Shown here: positions 44,801 through 53,987 of the stretch, one piece after another | Numbering within the stretch: position 1 is the first letter of the stretch | Layout of the letters: each line of letters opens with the position of its first letter | NCBI RefSeq assembly: GCF_040954645.1 | Contig: NC_092804.1 | Location: forward strand, 145,647,108 to 145,711,107 | Length of the DNA: 64,000 nucleotides | Origin: Diabrotica undecimpunctata | Lineage: Eukaryota > Arthropoda > Insecta > Coleoptera > Chrysomelidae | Direction: 5' to 3' | The notes under the pieces: generated by a model | Seen by the model: the letters and a program-made list of their open reading frames with translations, nothing else | What the model was told of the DNA's origin: nothing | Databases searched by the model: none | Made by a program: the position numbers and the translations under genes

Positions 44801-47596
44801 AACTATAGTGTCATCTGCATATTTAATGTTATTCAACCATTCACCGTTTATTAGTATTCCTTTCTAATGTTTGATAAATTCTTTCTAAATGTTTCTGATA
44901 ATTCTAAGATCTTTGTTGTCAATTCCAATTTCTTGCATTAGAGTCATTAATTTGTCATGTTTTACTCTGTCAAATGCCTTCTGGTAATCTATAAAGCATA
45001 CGTATATGTCACAATTCACATCCCTGCATCTCTGAAATAGCACCTGTACAGCAAAAAGGGCCTCCCGTGTTCCCAGAGCATCACGAAATCCGAATTGTGT
45101 TCTTGTTAGCTGTTCCTCACATTTTGTATATATTCTTTTGTGAATGACCTTTAGAAATGTTTTAAGTACATGGCTCATAAGGCTTATAATTCTATAGTCT
45201 TCGCACTTTCGTGCATTGGGTTTTTTCGGAAGATTTATAAAAGTTGACACTAACCACTCTTGGGAAACCACGCCCGTATCATATATACTGTTAAATATAT
45301 TTGTCAACCATTTTATGCCATCATAGTCCATAAGTTTTAGGAATTCTGAGTGAAAATTATCAGGGCCTACTGCTTTACCATCTTTGGTGCTTTTGATGGC
45401 ATATTTTACTTCTTCGACTGTAAATGGTGGTCCAGATTCGCAATGGGTGTTTGTTGTAATACCAGTGTTACTTCGTATATCTTCAAAAGTTTTTTCCACG
45501 TATTTAATCCAAATATCTTTTTTATGCTCTATTTCCAGTACTATGTTTCCCTGATTATCTGTCAGGAATCCAGTGTTCTTGTGTTTATATAAGCCTGCCG
45601 CTTCTTTAATCTTTGTATGGAGGTTAAATGAATCATGTTTTTGTTGTAATGACTCTATCTCTGCACACTTCGAGCTAAACCAATTTTCTTTTGCTATTTT
45701 AATAGCCCTTTTTATTTCGTTATTTATGTTGTTGTAGTAATTCTTATTATCTTTAGCGTTTCTTCTGTCTTTCATCATACATAGAATCTCCTCCGTCATC
45801 CATTCCTTTTTATTGTTCTTTCAGGTTTTAAGTATTTCTCTGTTATTTCTTGACTTACTTTGTGCAAATTTTCTAGTTCTACATCTGTGTTATCTGTTTC
45901 TGTTCTTTTGATAGTCAATATTATTTTAGCTTCCTTTACTATTCTTCTAGTAACTTCTGCGGTTGATATTCTTTAAGTCCATGATATTCGTAGGATTCTT
46001 CTGTAACGTCAAAATTCAAAGGCGGCCAACTTACTCAGATGCACGTGTTTTAATGTACATGCTATTTCAATACGTGTCTTAATTTCTTTGGTTTGGTCTA
46101 CATTTGATGTTATCTATGTTCCTAAGTATTTGTAGGTATCCACACTCTAAATTACAGTATCCTCAACAATCAATTGGATGTTTGCCTCTGCTGATTTAGT
46201 CATGATCATGCATTTAGTTTTTTTCAAATTCATCCTTAGTCCATATTCATGACAGCATTCATTAAGTCGTTGCATTACGTTCTGTAAATCATTGTTGTTA
46301 TCCGTCATTATTACTGTATTGTCTGCAAAACGCAAGTTATCAAAACTTTTCCATTGATAGATATACCTTCTATTGAATCTGAGAGCGATTCTTTAAATAT
46401 CGCTTTACTGTAGACATTGAAGAGTAGGGGTGACAGCACGCAACCCTGGCGGACTCCCCTCTATATTTTGATATCTTGAGTGTTCTAGTTGTCAATTATT
46501 TCCCTGGCAGTTTGATTCCAATATAGATTAGATATATCAAATGTCTTTTCAAAATCTACAAAACATAAGTACATGTCCTGATTCATATCCATGCATCTCT
46601 GAGCCAGCATATTTAAGCCGAACAAAGCATCTCTTGTGCCCATACCATTTCTAAAGCTAATTTTGTGCCTCATTTTGTTTTTAAAAAGGTTTATAGGTGG
46701 TTTTGAACAGATCCTACAGTGACTTTGAGTCGCGACATTTTTATATTTCAAATTCACTATTATTTTGCTCATTTAATTTTTGAAATCTCTCAAAAAAGTC
46801 GTGATTACGCTCGTTCCGGGTGGCGCAAGTACTAAAGAACAAAAAATCTTGGTACCAGAAGTGTGTATTCAAATTTCAAAATTCAATGTTTTTGGCATCA
46901 AAAACGAGTAGGTATATTTCATTTGGAATTCGACATAATAATTATGTCGAAGAGGAAAGAAGGACCAACCACGTCGTTGAATCCACAAGTGAAATCTTGT
47001 CAAAATTATAAAATTGAATATTTGGTAAAATGCCTCAAAGACAATAATATATTAAACACAACTTAATATTTATAAATTACCTAACTAACTTATATACATA
47101 TACGCAAGTTGATGCGTCTATTTTTTTAAAATAAATAATATATTTTATAACTACTTACTGCATAAGCATCATTCATCGTAGACTGTTTTAGCCAATCACG
47201 TTTTTATATGTATTTTTTAATTGCGTAATACTAAAAGGAAGCATTCTTCACAAATCAGCAAGTTAGTTCACATAATACATTAGAGATGGTACCACTAAGG
47301 TTTTTGTAGCTTAAGAATAGCTTCTAAATTAGATACCCAAATATTTAATTCTAAATATCTTAAGGTACCAAGTGTTTAGTCAGTTTTGTTTTATCGTTTA
47401 ATTCTTTAAATATTTTACAAAAGTATCATTATTTTAAAGTATATTTATCAACTTATTTTTTTAGGTCAAATATATAAAATTCCAAAATGTTGCTGGTGCA
47501 ATGATCTGGCAAATTGGTCAAGATGACATAAATGGTGAATGTGGCCAAAAACAATCGTTACTGCGAACCGTAAACCAATATTTACTGAATAATTAA
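22276..47596 (+). CDS. GH18 chitinase-like secreted protein, complete gene (7 exons)
   Basis: Exons: 22276-22351, 23480-23638, 25166-25377, 25869-25987, 29547-29838, 42885-43001, 47465-47596. They total 1107 nt, 368 residues plus TAA, with every junction gt/ag and phases 1,1,0,2,0,0. Domain order: signal peptide (about 1-22), first barrel strand NVVCYF, CTHLNYAF, KVLISLG, catalytic YGFDGIDVDWE (about residues 136-146), YLLTVALQSYP, MINLMCYVFYGRW, INIGMPFYGRIF, YKYFNNQWMSFENEQS, and the closing VAGAMIWQIGQDDINGECG. This is the full single catalytic domain of GH18 chitinases (about 370 residues) with no chitin-binding domain. The acid/base Glu is present, but the Asp of the usual MTYD motif is Val (MCYV) and GGW is GET, so hydrolytic activity is uncertain; a lectin-like role is possible. 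Introns 4, 5 and 6 carry a mariner, an LTR retrotransposon with LINEs, and stacked LINEs. Two AATAAA signals follow the stop. Confidence 0.92.
22442..22513. repeat. (TA)n microsatellite
   Basis: TA array of about 70 bp in intron 1 of the + strand chitinase gene. Confidence 0.97.
22514..23479. other. Intron 1 remainder; unidentified GC-richer and protein-like pieces
   Basis: 22530-22640 is unusually GC-rich for this window and ends abruptly at the (TA)n array; it could be a retroelement end but I could not match it. 22740-23060 contains short protein-like frames (D-V-E-S-W-D-Y-K-A-A-L-I-G-N) with stops, family unknown. A pyrimidine tract precedes the exon 2 acceptor. Confidence 0.35.
23480..23638 (+). 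CDS. Chitinase-like gene (+), exon 2
   Basis: Acceptor ttgtag, donor gtaagg. Encodes Q-N-V-V-C-Y-F, VAPPELLDGKLCTHLNYAF and D-G-D-G-N-L. The donor choice at 23639 rather than 23644 follows the paralog and keeps the frame into exon 3. Confidence 0.9.
24270..24581 (+). mobile_element. LINE (RTE-like) 3' terminal fragment
   Basis: Open frame 24292-24528 reads LIWYGHVQRMDDNRWPKRAM and then N-R-R-K-R-G-R-P-A-K-S-W, the conserved C-terminus of RTE-like ORF2, followed by G-H-M-E-R. It ends in CTGTAGGATCCCCGC and then (TA)n, the same arrangement as the 3' end of LINE family B (CTGTAGAATCCCTGAATATATA). Confidence 0.8.
24582..24643. repeat. (TA)n array forming a LINE 3' tail
   Basis: TA array of about 62 bp directly after the LINE 3' end. 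Confidence 0.95.
25166..25377 (+). CDS. Chitinase-like gene (+), exon 3 with catalytic motif
   Basis: 212 nt, acceptor ttgtag, donor gtaagt. Encodes LKKANPKLKVLISLGETPPQ, A-A-D-S-T-K-R-Q and KKYGFDGIDVDWEHP. The DxxDxDxE signature is intact. Confidence 0.95.
25378..25868. other. Intron 3; nothing recognised
   Basis: 491 bp of AT-rich intron with standard splice ends. Confidence 0.6.
25869..25987 (+). CDS. Chitinase-like gene (+), exon 4
   Basis: 119 nt, acceptor tttag, donor gtaagt. Encodes ENFIDLLRELKLALKKENY followed by LLTVALQSYPTAGYN, the strand before the substrate-cleft Met-x-Tyr segment. Confidence 0.92.
25988..26928. other. Intron 4, left part; nothing recognised
   Basis: AT-rich DNA between exon 4 and the mariner insertion. 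No coding match. Confidence 0.5.
26929..29116 (+). mobile_element. Mariner-like DNA transposon, near complete, with ~450-bp TIRs and TA target duplication
   Basis: Termini CAGGGTGTTTCAAAAAAAGG and its complement, flanked by TA on both sides (26927-26928 and 29117-29118). The inverted repeats run about 450 bp inward (26929-27385 against 28662-29116) and are highly similar, suggesting recent activity. A second TA-CAGGG motif lies 110 bp inside each end (27039 and its mirror near 29007). It carries one transposase gene, with a single late nonsense codon. It sits in intron 4 of the + chitinase gene in the same orientation. Confidence 0.93.
27517..28593 (+). pseudogene. Mariner-superfamily transposase with one premature stop
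   Basis: Cuts and rejoins the element at TA sites. The 320-codon frame starts M-Y-S-N-V-E-Y-T-D and has two helix-turn-helix regions (about 15-30 and VSVRNIARQTNTSSSSTWRI at about 88-107) with a G-R-P-R linker between them. It then has the catalytic sequence: first Asp in LFTDEATF, second in FFMHDGTPPHF, third acidic residue in CDFNPLDYAVW. I count 43 residues between the second and third Asp, so a DDxD variant rather than the D34D of classical mariner. A TAA at 28477-28479 interrupts the frame; the same frame continues 37 more codons to GGHFEHLL and a second stop at 28591. The last part may be dispensable, so activity cannot be excluded. Confidence 0.88.
29117..29546. other. Intron 4, right part
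   Basis: AT-rich DNA up to the tttcag acceptor of exon 5. Nothing recognised. Confidence 0.5.
29547..29838 (+). CDS. Chitinase-like gene (+), exon 5
   Basis: 292 nt, acceptor ttcag, donor gtaggt. Encodes NVDMINLMCYVFYGRW, Y-T-G-H-N-S-A-L-F, NTAACLQNWLKAGVEKDKIN and GMPFYGRIFNLADP. The D of the common MTYD motif is replaced by V. Confidence 0.93.
29839..30429. other. Intron 5, left part; nothing recognised
   Basis: AT-rich sequence with a poly-T run near 30128-30144. Confidence 0.45.
30430..30890 (+). mobile_element. LINE endonuclease-domain fragment, decayed
   Basis: Translation in broken frames gives Q-T-N-I-C-A-I-stop-E-T-R-C-K-G-K-G and KYENYRFITN, then YALDIAKPIEYYEVFCKQL followed by D-I-N-A. 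These fit the APE endonuclease blocks (ET-R, Y-xx-L-I-Y-S-G, V-Y-A-P, G-D-F-N-A) of RTE-like LINEs. Heavily mutated. Confidence 0.55.
30891..31329. other. Intron 5 DNA; nothing recognised
   Basis: No coding or repeat match found by eye. Confidence 0.4.
31330..31620 (+). mobile_element. LINE RT fragment, decayed
   Basis: Blocks I-M-D-K-L-R-E-T-V-K-P, Y-A-A-D-V-I-S-L-A (degenerate YADD loop) and EDDLQRILYTFNKIAKEY mark RT motif C and its downstream helix. Probably the same family as 950-2420 and 40384-41475. Confidence 0.6.
31680..32210 (+). mobile_element. LINE endonuclease N-terminal fragment, decayed
   Basis: MRITTWNIRSVNSRDQKI, then QIDFAI followed by a degenerate E-T block, is the start of an APE endonuclease. 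Further right, Y-I-L-I-Y-S-G-V-A and EGVALLIPQRYQNHIKEF agree with the next endonuclease blocks. Frames are broken near 31900 and beyond. Confidence 0.65.
32211..32678. other. Intron 5 DNA; nothing recognised
   Basis: AT-rich sequence up to the TA array. No convincing protein match. Confidence 0.4.
32679..32757. repeat. (TA)n array, left half split by retrotransposon
   Basis: Abuts the 3' LTR at 32758; the other half resumes at 38783. Confidence 0.97.
32758..32952 (-). repeat. 3' LTR, internally deleted
   Basis: Keeps the LTR end (TGTTATGATGTATTG on the + strand) and the LTR start (ATATCATTTCA), both matching the 5' LTR, but about 1.28 kb in the middle is lost around 32816-32840. Confidence 0.9.
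32953..33418. other. Unidentified sequence inside the retrotransposon
   Basis: Lies where RNase H and integrase should be. On the + strand it has an ATG at 33158, a possible gtaagt donor at 33260 and a tttttag acceptor near 33339, so it resembles a small inserted gene piece, but no protein family is recognised. Confidence 0.3.
33419..34495 (-). pseudogene. Gypsy-type pol: protease C-terminus and reverse transcriptase fragment
   Basis: Frame 34495-33734 begins after the protease with DLCVDILMGNDEL, then a linker, and the RT fingers KTKSYPIPYKYREEV, MSFFTKIDLQHSFWLIPLE and RQYTGFQ. After a stop at 33734, frame 33733-33419 continues VVPFGLQSSCSVLCR and IHYIGDILIVSKTAEDHEKH. The catalytic loop YxDD reads YIGD, so the first Asp is lost. 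It stops in the thumb (KINQEKCTFFQKEVIYY). Dead RT. Confidence 0.85.
34617..35409. mobile_element. ~790-bp MITE inserted in the retrotransposon protease
   Basis: Terminal inverted repeats CAGCCGGTTTCCGAAA (left) and TTTCGGAAACCGGCCG (right), no coding potential. A further CAGCCGGT...GGTTTCCGAAACGC copy lies inside at about 34770-34803. It splits the retropepsin: I-D-T-G-S-E-S-T-L-V-S on the right side (35411-35490) and the rest of the domain on the left. The target duplication is unclear; TTA/TAA-like bases are next to both ends, so a PIF/Harbinger-type origin is possible. Confidence 0.8.
35410..35606 (-). pseudogene. Retropepsin N-terminal part, entered by -1 frame from gag
   Basis: Open in the -1 frame relative to gag: F-L-N-Y-K-L-G-H-C-Y-Y, then KNKMIKIMIDTGSESTLVS with the catalytic D-T-G. 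Cut by the MITE. Confidence 0.75.
35607..37052 (-). CDS. Retrotransposon Gag-like protein
   Basis: 481 codons, uninterrupted, one frame. Residues 1-180 are a charged coiled coil with short repeats of MEENTKK. The middle (about 190-345) reads PYLNLTNETGIKFSGNIKNL, then N-D-N-A-A-T-W-F-A-S and the FKNKFLNYYW-like block FENKFLNYYWGELEQ, the capsid-type retrotransposon gag region. The C-terminus is Asn/Tyr/Arg-rich (about 350-450) with no CCHC knuckle, so RNA binding may use the basic low-complexity tail. It overlaps the -1 protease frame at a heptamer AAATTTT. Part of a defective mobile element, not a host gene, though the frame is still intact. Confidence 0.85.
   Translation of the reverse strand: MNPEREENVNMAALMSLMMQMNKTMEENTKKMEENTKKMEENSKEVKEDMKKMEQKLEENYRKLEKKIEDNNNKIVKQIEKQMDKKLETAEKKVAKLIKSIRNDYKKRIDNERTEVKRIIQDNKIDIEQKIELQKCNLEVKINEDRRNTEEKLDDIQQNIQINSNQIRNVEQRIDDISQMRDIGRPYLNLTNETGIKFSGNIKNLHPRVYINSLKPKLRFVNNINDIKDYIRMTLNDNAATWFASIENDLDNFQTFENKFLNYYWGELEQAKFREILYFGKYNHNLKSNMVDYALKLITVAKYLEPPLREDETVLNVSRHFDVDVVQTVTVQNIQTIDSFINFIQRIQRGNMTSNNNNRKNNNNFQYNKNDNQQYRQSYNNYRYGNNLQNFNNNNSNYNRQHFNNSTNNNRQDFNNRRNTERPNYNRQVNCVQRNRSCEDRERNSTRQENVNRSHSRERHRTSDPSGQIQSDNSNNPNFVQ
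35616..35622 (-). promoter_or_regulatory. Candidate -1 ribosomal frameshift heptamer (gag to pro)
   Basis: On the coding (-) strand the sequence A-AAT-TTT fits X-XXY-YYZ in the gag frame, three codons before the gag stop (35609-35607). The protease frame is -1 from gag. Function is inference. Confidence 0.5.
37288..37306 (-). other. Primer-binding site (tRNA-Lys type)
   Basis: Four bases after the 5' LTR the - strand reads TGGCACCCAACGCGG, close to the tRNA-Lys(CTT) complement TGGCGCCCAACGTGG known from other retroelements. Confidence 0.7.
37311..38782 (-). repeat. 5' LTR, full length (1472 bp)
   Basis: - strand starts TGAAATGATATTG and ends CATCATAACA. It includes an internal (TA)n array (37449-37504). 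Homologous to the solo LTR at 17826-19074. Confidence 0.92.
37449..37504. repeat. (TA)n microsatellite inside the LTR
   Basis: At this position the solo LTR has only a short TATATATGTGTG stretch (near 18987), so the array expanded in this copy. Confidence 0.95.
38783..38875. repeat. (TA)n array, right half split by retrotransposon
   Basis: Continues the array seen at 32679-32757. Confidence 0.97.
38876..40383. other. Intron 5 DNA; one small protein-like frame only
   Basis: On the - strand about 39320-39190 reads GRRTKGHYKFDEKFGPKLK and S-S-G-S-D-S-S-E-N-D-E before a stop; family unknown, possibly a retroelement remnant. Otherwise AT-rich and unrecognised. Confidence 0.35.
40384..41475 (+). 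mobile_element. LINE RT and C-terminal fragment with (GAA)n tail
   Basis: Same family as 950-2420. Blocks: E-E-Q-Q-G-F-R-S (40423), CFVDLKKAFDRVKLKNII (40522), DSLSPTLCNLIMDN (40710), KYLGITLSSYGKLETEV (40927), KGRIYKTVIRPPMTYAAKI (41062) and S-P-I-G-R-R-S-V-G-R-P-R-K (41335). The region around the YADD box is deleted. The GAA-rich tail lies at about 41438-41475. Confidence 0.85.
41476..42884. other. Intron 5, right part; unidentified
   Basis: 41480-41900 has a modest open frame (Y-R-E-I-P-K-E-T-V-N-Q-V) that could be another retroelement piece; no family named. The acceptor of exon 6 (ttgtag) ends the stretch. Confidence 0.35.
42885..43001 (+). CDS. Chitinase-like gene (+), exon 6
   Basis: 117 nt, phase 0 both sides, donor gtatac. 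Encodes I-C-L-N-Y-T-N-Y-T, VWSDEQKISYKYFNNQWMSF and ENEQSIMEK, matching the GH18 segment with p-Y-a-y-x-x-x-Q-W-v-x-Y-D-d. Joined to exon 5 it restores the Y-R-Q-I-C motif. Confidence 0.9.
43002..43554. other. Intron 6, left part; nothing recognised
   Basis: AT-rich; some of 43440-43554 may belong to the mariner remnant that follows. Confidence 0.4.
43555..43790 (+). mobile_element. Mariner transposase C-terminal fragment
   Basis: Reads M-N-L-L-D-H-F-L-W-S-R-L-K, then TNIQQLKDNITTEIKTIRQ, a stop, and SFKHRMTYIAVNGQHFENLL. This is the typical end of mariner transposases (NPLDxFLW...GGHFE). Only the C-terminus remains. Confidence 0.75.
43795..44045 (-). mobile_element. LINE family A, C-terminal fragment
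   Basis: - strand reads K-L-E-Y-L-G-H-I-M-R-G-Q-R-Y and LFRAAVNRVGIAMMISNL, the conserved C-terminal end also seen in the next copy. First of three stacked copies in the same direction. Confidence 0.75.
44046..46010 (-). mobile_element. LINE family A, RT to 3' end
   Basis: Two long frames remain: 45799-44885 (304 codons) with the pre-RT domain, STKDGKAVGPDNFHSEFLK, KKPNARKCEDYRIISLMSH, QFGFRDALGTREALFAVQ and VCFIDYQKAFDRVKHDKL; and 44533-44051 with the C-terminal domain (MWCYRRILRISWVDRV, KLEYLGHVMRNQERYGLLQL, RRRISWLQNLRKW). The part with the YADD box (about 44560-44880) is frame-broken. The 3' end is CTTTAAGAAGAAG. Confidence 0.88.
46020..46770 (-). mobile_element. LINE family A, second copy with internal deletion
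   Basis: Reads ISFRNGMGTRDALFGLNML, MYLCFVDFEKTFD and then jumps directly to S-N-L-Y-W-N-Q-T, so about 40 codons of the palm are deleted. Later MRFADNTVIMTDNNNDLQN has Asn in place of the second Asp of YADD. Y-K-Y-L-G-T follows near 46120. Dead copy. Confidence 0.8.
46771..47464. other. Intron 6, right part
   Basis: AT-rich. The stretch around 46945-47010 resembles 50730-50775 (both contain a GGACCAA... and a CACAAGTGAAAT/TACAAGTGAAAT string), a small dispersed repeat of unknown type. Confidence 0.4.
47465..47596 (+). CDS. Chitinase-like gene (+), exon 7 (last)
   Basis: 43 codons and TAA. Encodes VKYIKFQNVAGAMIWQIGQD and D-I-N-G-E-C-G, the last barrel strand with the conserved Trp, then LLRTVNQYLLNN. 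The usual W-a-i-D-l-D-D is W-Q-I-G-Q-D-D here. Splice acceptor tttttag. Confidence 0.93.
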   Translation, partial: VKYIKFQNVAGAMIWQIGQDDINGECGQKQSLLRTVNQYLLNN

Positions 47597-47661
47597 TAAT
47601 AAATACTTCAGATTATTTTATTAGTACTTTATTTTAAATGTTCTACCAAACAACATAGTTT

Positions 47662-47667
47662 AATAAA
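47662..47667 (+). terminator. Poly(A) signal AATAAA
   Basis: 66 bp after the stop of the chitinase gene; a second AATAAA at 47598-47603 lies immediately after the stop and is less likely to be used. Confidence 0.6.
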
Positions 47668-48384
47668 GTTTTAAAAAATGTTTATTTTTTGAATACTTTT
47701 GATGGGAGTTTTACTTATTTTATTTAAAATGAGACATAATTCAGAAGGAAGATTACAAGTTATAGCGGCATACATTCTTATGAGCTAAATCTCGAGATAA
47801 AACAAGTTAAAATAATAGAGTAAATATGATCTTCTTTTGTGGATTTAAGATTTGTTATTATCGATAATCACCATAATATTCCTTGAGAGATAGACTACTA
47901 ACTATCTCTCAACCTCCTCGGCTGTCTAGGATCTAGGTTCCTTCAAGCGCAATTCTTGCTAGCCTCTCTTCCTTAATTCTCCTCACATGGCTATACAATT
48001 TACCGAATACTACTACATCTTGCGTCCCACATTATATATCGTGCCCTTATATTTCCATGGCACCTTCTCGTTTTTTGTTAGCCTTTAGTCGAGAAGGTAA
48101 AAAAGCTATGATATATAGTGAATTAGATCGAAATGAACGAATCCGCAGAAGTTCAACAGTATTTATAGACAACAAGTGGACACCTAGAATAAAACACATC
48201 ATATATACGAAACAACTTTACACAACACATCCAATTGCTCTTCAAAAAAGCTAGCTATCATACGAAACAACAACCATACTGTACAATTTAAATGGGTTTC
48301 CTGAAACATTGGCCTTCGAGGAAATAAAGCAGCAGATCGCATAACCCAACAAGCAAGAATGTAGTCCTAAATGATTTAAAATAT
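47668..48384. other. Intergenic DNA with a small LINE piece
   Basis: At about 47930-48020 the - strand reads LYSHVRRIKEERLARIALE, the C-terminal LINE block (x-G-H-V-x-R-M). A 65-codon frame at 48057-48254 is not recognised. Confidence 0.45.
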
Positions 48385-50430
<2,046 letters not shown>

Positions 50431-51779
50431 AATAATTTAAAATAATTTTTTAAAGTAAACGTCAAAAGTTTGTGGCAAAACTAGTGGCACAATGCAAATT
50501 CAAAACTTCGTCAAGTAAAAACATCTGTAAAACTGTGAAAATATCAAATGCTCAATAGAGCACGTCAAGTCGTTGTTATTATACTCGACTTCGTCTAGAA
50601 CATACCCAACTTAACTAGAGCATATTATTAATCACAATTACCCATTATTATGTGACTGTATGTTTTACTCAATGTTAAGCATGTCTTTATAGAACGCACA
50701 AAATAGTAGTTGAGAAGACGGACCAAACACACTATCGGATCTACAAGTGAAATTTTATAAAACCAAAAAGTAGAAATCCGAAGATTTCTTGGTTGTCGAA
50801 ACCAAAATTTAGATTTATGCTTAAATATAGTCCATCTAATTTACTTACCGTTGCACGCCATTGTCATTGACAGAGATCGAAGTTGACATAGTTGCCAAAT
50901 TATAAAAAAATCCTGAATCCATTTTAAATTAAATAGGTCACATAACTATTATTATACTTTTTACAACGACTATTTAAATTCTTATGTGACATTTTTAAAA
51001 TAAAACACACTAATTTTCATCTAAAAAGAACAGATTTTATTAAATAGGTAAAAATATAAAACGAGGGGTATTCACTTTAAAATTCAAAATAATAAAGTAC
51101 AAAAAATGTCAACACCGCAACTGTCAAATAAGTGTTACCAATTTATGCCAAAATATCACCTTCGTTCGATTACAGTTACAGTGTGTTCCGAACAAATGTT
51201 CTTCATAAAAACGCTTTATAATGCATTTATACAAATTAAATGAAACATATTATTGTGTATTTCTTTAAGTTAACATTAATAGAAATCTTTAAATAGTATT
51301 TCTACGCGTATATAATAAAATACATATGTCTAGTGGCTGTAATGCCAGTGTATCGACAAAGTTATTCTAAAAAAGAACACACCTACCGCCTAAATATTTC
51401 GTGTTGGTATCATGTGACGTAATGGGCTATGACGCGGATGACATGCAACTGTATGTAAATTAGATGAAGTATATGTGCCTTCTACAATTTACAACGTAAA
51501 AGTGACTCTCTTAACCAGCTAGACCCTTTATAAACCAGTATTTATGACGTACAATATATATTATACGTCATTGTCAAATTTGTCTGTACAAAAACCATGT
51601 CGACTAATGAAAAGTCCTATAACAGTCGTAAAAGAAACAGACCACAGACCACTAAACAGACATGAAACACGTAATACATAAACACACAAAACAATCAGTA
51701 TTTGGCAAGTACGTTGAAGTTGACAAGTAAGTTAACCGTCAATTTTTGGAAAACAATAACCACCAAACAACTTGAATAT
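50431..51779. other. Intergenic DNA; nothing recognised
   Basis: No protein, RNA or TIR signal stands out in this 1.3 kb. Confidence 0.4.
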
Positions 51780-52846
51780 AGAATTTTTTATATAAAAATG
51801 ATTGCACGTCATTCAAGATTTACGACGTTAAAACCCCACAGCGATGCCAAAATATCAGAATAGAAAGTAAGGAATTTTTAAAATGTCAAATATTTGTCAA
51901 ACTATTATATTATCAGTAAATACACTTAGTTTTAAAACTACTGCAACACACTAAAATACATAAGAAAACATTTTAATACAAAATTATATATTCTAAATTT
52001 TAAGAGCATTAAGAGTAAAAACGTCCCGCTATTATAATAATACACAACAATTCTTAGTTGTTAAAGATATTAATCTAAATTTAATATGTATTTGTAAAAA
52101 CAATTAATTAATATATAATATATTATGATCAAATTGTGTAAGAAATCAAAACATAAACAAAATTCTTACTCTAAAAAAGCGGCAACATTTTAAACAATTT
52201 TGCCACACGCTGAACTGTCATTAAAATTTGAATTATTCCCGTATCAGTTGCGTACAATTGTCTTATCTATTTAATTAAAATTATTATTTTGTGGAATATT
52301 AGACTTAGGGAGTTATTTCATAAAATTTATATTATTAATAATAACAGGTTAAGTCACATTTTATGATTTTAAGACAAAGCAAGTTCAAAACGCTACAAAC
52401 ACTAAAGTTTTTGAAGTCAGAATTTGTTTTTTTTTACCATTATGTTTTTAAACTATCCAAGATCCTTAGGTTAAAACTGAAAGCATTAAAAAATTTTTTT
52501 GATGGAAAAATCAAGAAGTTATTGAAAGTTGGTTCTGAGTTAGCCCGTTTTTTCCCTGAATGTATAACAATTTTGTTTTTTTTTTAAATATATTTTTATT
52601 GTACAAACAATTTTACGTCTACAAAAATAGTTAAACTAAAAAAATTAATAGATCCATTATTATAAGAAAATAACAAGATTGTTTCGATTATTTTAAAAGG
52701 TTTTTTCATCGAACAAAATAAAAAATGTCCCCCATATTCTTAATTAATTGTGCACCAGTGAGGTAAAATAATCCTGAGCTTCTTTTCACAGAACTTTTTC
52801 AAACTTTGCAAATTAGCAAACTTTTGCGCCGAAATTGGTATTTGAC

Positions 52847-52902
52847 CTGAAGCAAAAAAAATAATAGTGAAACTACATAACAGTCTATGAATACAACTTT
52901 AC
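52847..52902 (-). other. Predicted 56-bp intron in the transposase gene
   Basis: On the - strand: CAG|GTAAAG ... TTGCTTCAG|GTCAAATACC. The same position and phase 1 are seen in the 57547-60048 element. Confidence 0.7.
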
Positions 52903-53973
52903 CTGAGTAAGATATTTCAGGAAGAAGAAATTGATTGTTACTCTCCAAATTTTTGATAAAGGTAGGTTTTCTATCGATTACAACTGCTGAGTTCCATGCC
53001 CCATTATATGTGTCTTTATACTCGATTAACCTAGGATGTTCTTTTGAAACTTTTAATTGTCTTATTGATTGAATTGGAAAGTTAGCTTTTTTCTTGTAAA
53101 GTTTATTTACATGTTCTGTCCACTTTCGAAGAATATGTTGATTGTCTTCTGAAATATGTTCCACTACAAAGGGTGAAGGTTTGTGCCTGGAAGATTGAAC
53201 GAGAAGCATAATTCCTTAACTGTTTCAATTCTGGCTTTCTGATTAATGATTCCCATAGTCTTATCATTCTTCATATAAGAATGACCTCTAATAGGAAAAG
53301 TTACTCTAATATAATCAAACCTTTTTTGATGGTAAACAAGATTATGCAAATAGCCGAACATGGTGTAATTTTTGTTTTGCCTACCGCAGGAGTCACAAAA
53401 CAATTCCAGTTCTCTTATGTTTAAATCGCAATAGTTATATACGAAATGATTCAGTAGAGAAGCAACATCATCACTACCTTTTTTAGCAATGGTTTCTGGG
53501 TACACATAAAAGATACTTCTTGAGTTAGAGAGAACATGTACGTTGAACATATAAATGAACAGCTGCTTCTTGTAGTATACATCATTAGTAGGAATTTTGG
53601 GAATTGGAAAATTTTACCAAAGTCTATACAGATTGACTCTTTTACGTTGTATTTACGACTTAAAAGCTTTGATTTCTTTTTAGTTGAATAAAATGATTTT
53701 GCTTTAGGTAAATGAAGATCATTTAATGTGGTCAGTTGTTTAATTTTAGTTGTTAGGTCTTCCTTTATTTGATCAATTTTTTGGTTTTCATTTAGGAACA
53801 CGTCTACAGGTTTTTCATTACCTGGTTGTTTTTCTTGCTTGAGACATATCATTTTAGCTAGGTATTCATCACATATGCTGCACGTGTCTGTGCGTGAGTA
53901 ACCAAAAGCTATGTTAAAATCTGTGGTGAAAATGATTCTGTAAATTTCGTATGGTACTTCGCTGCCGGAATGC

Positions 53974-53987
53974 ATTTTTTTAAACAT
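53974..53987. repeat. Target-site duplication (14 bp) of the LINE insertion, left copy
   Basis: ATTTTTTTAAACAT, identical to 54661-54674. It marks a precise non-LTR insertion. Confidence 0.88.
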
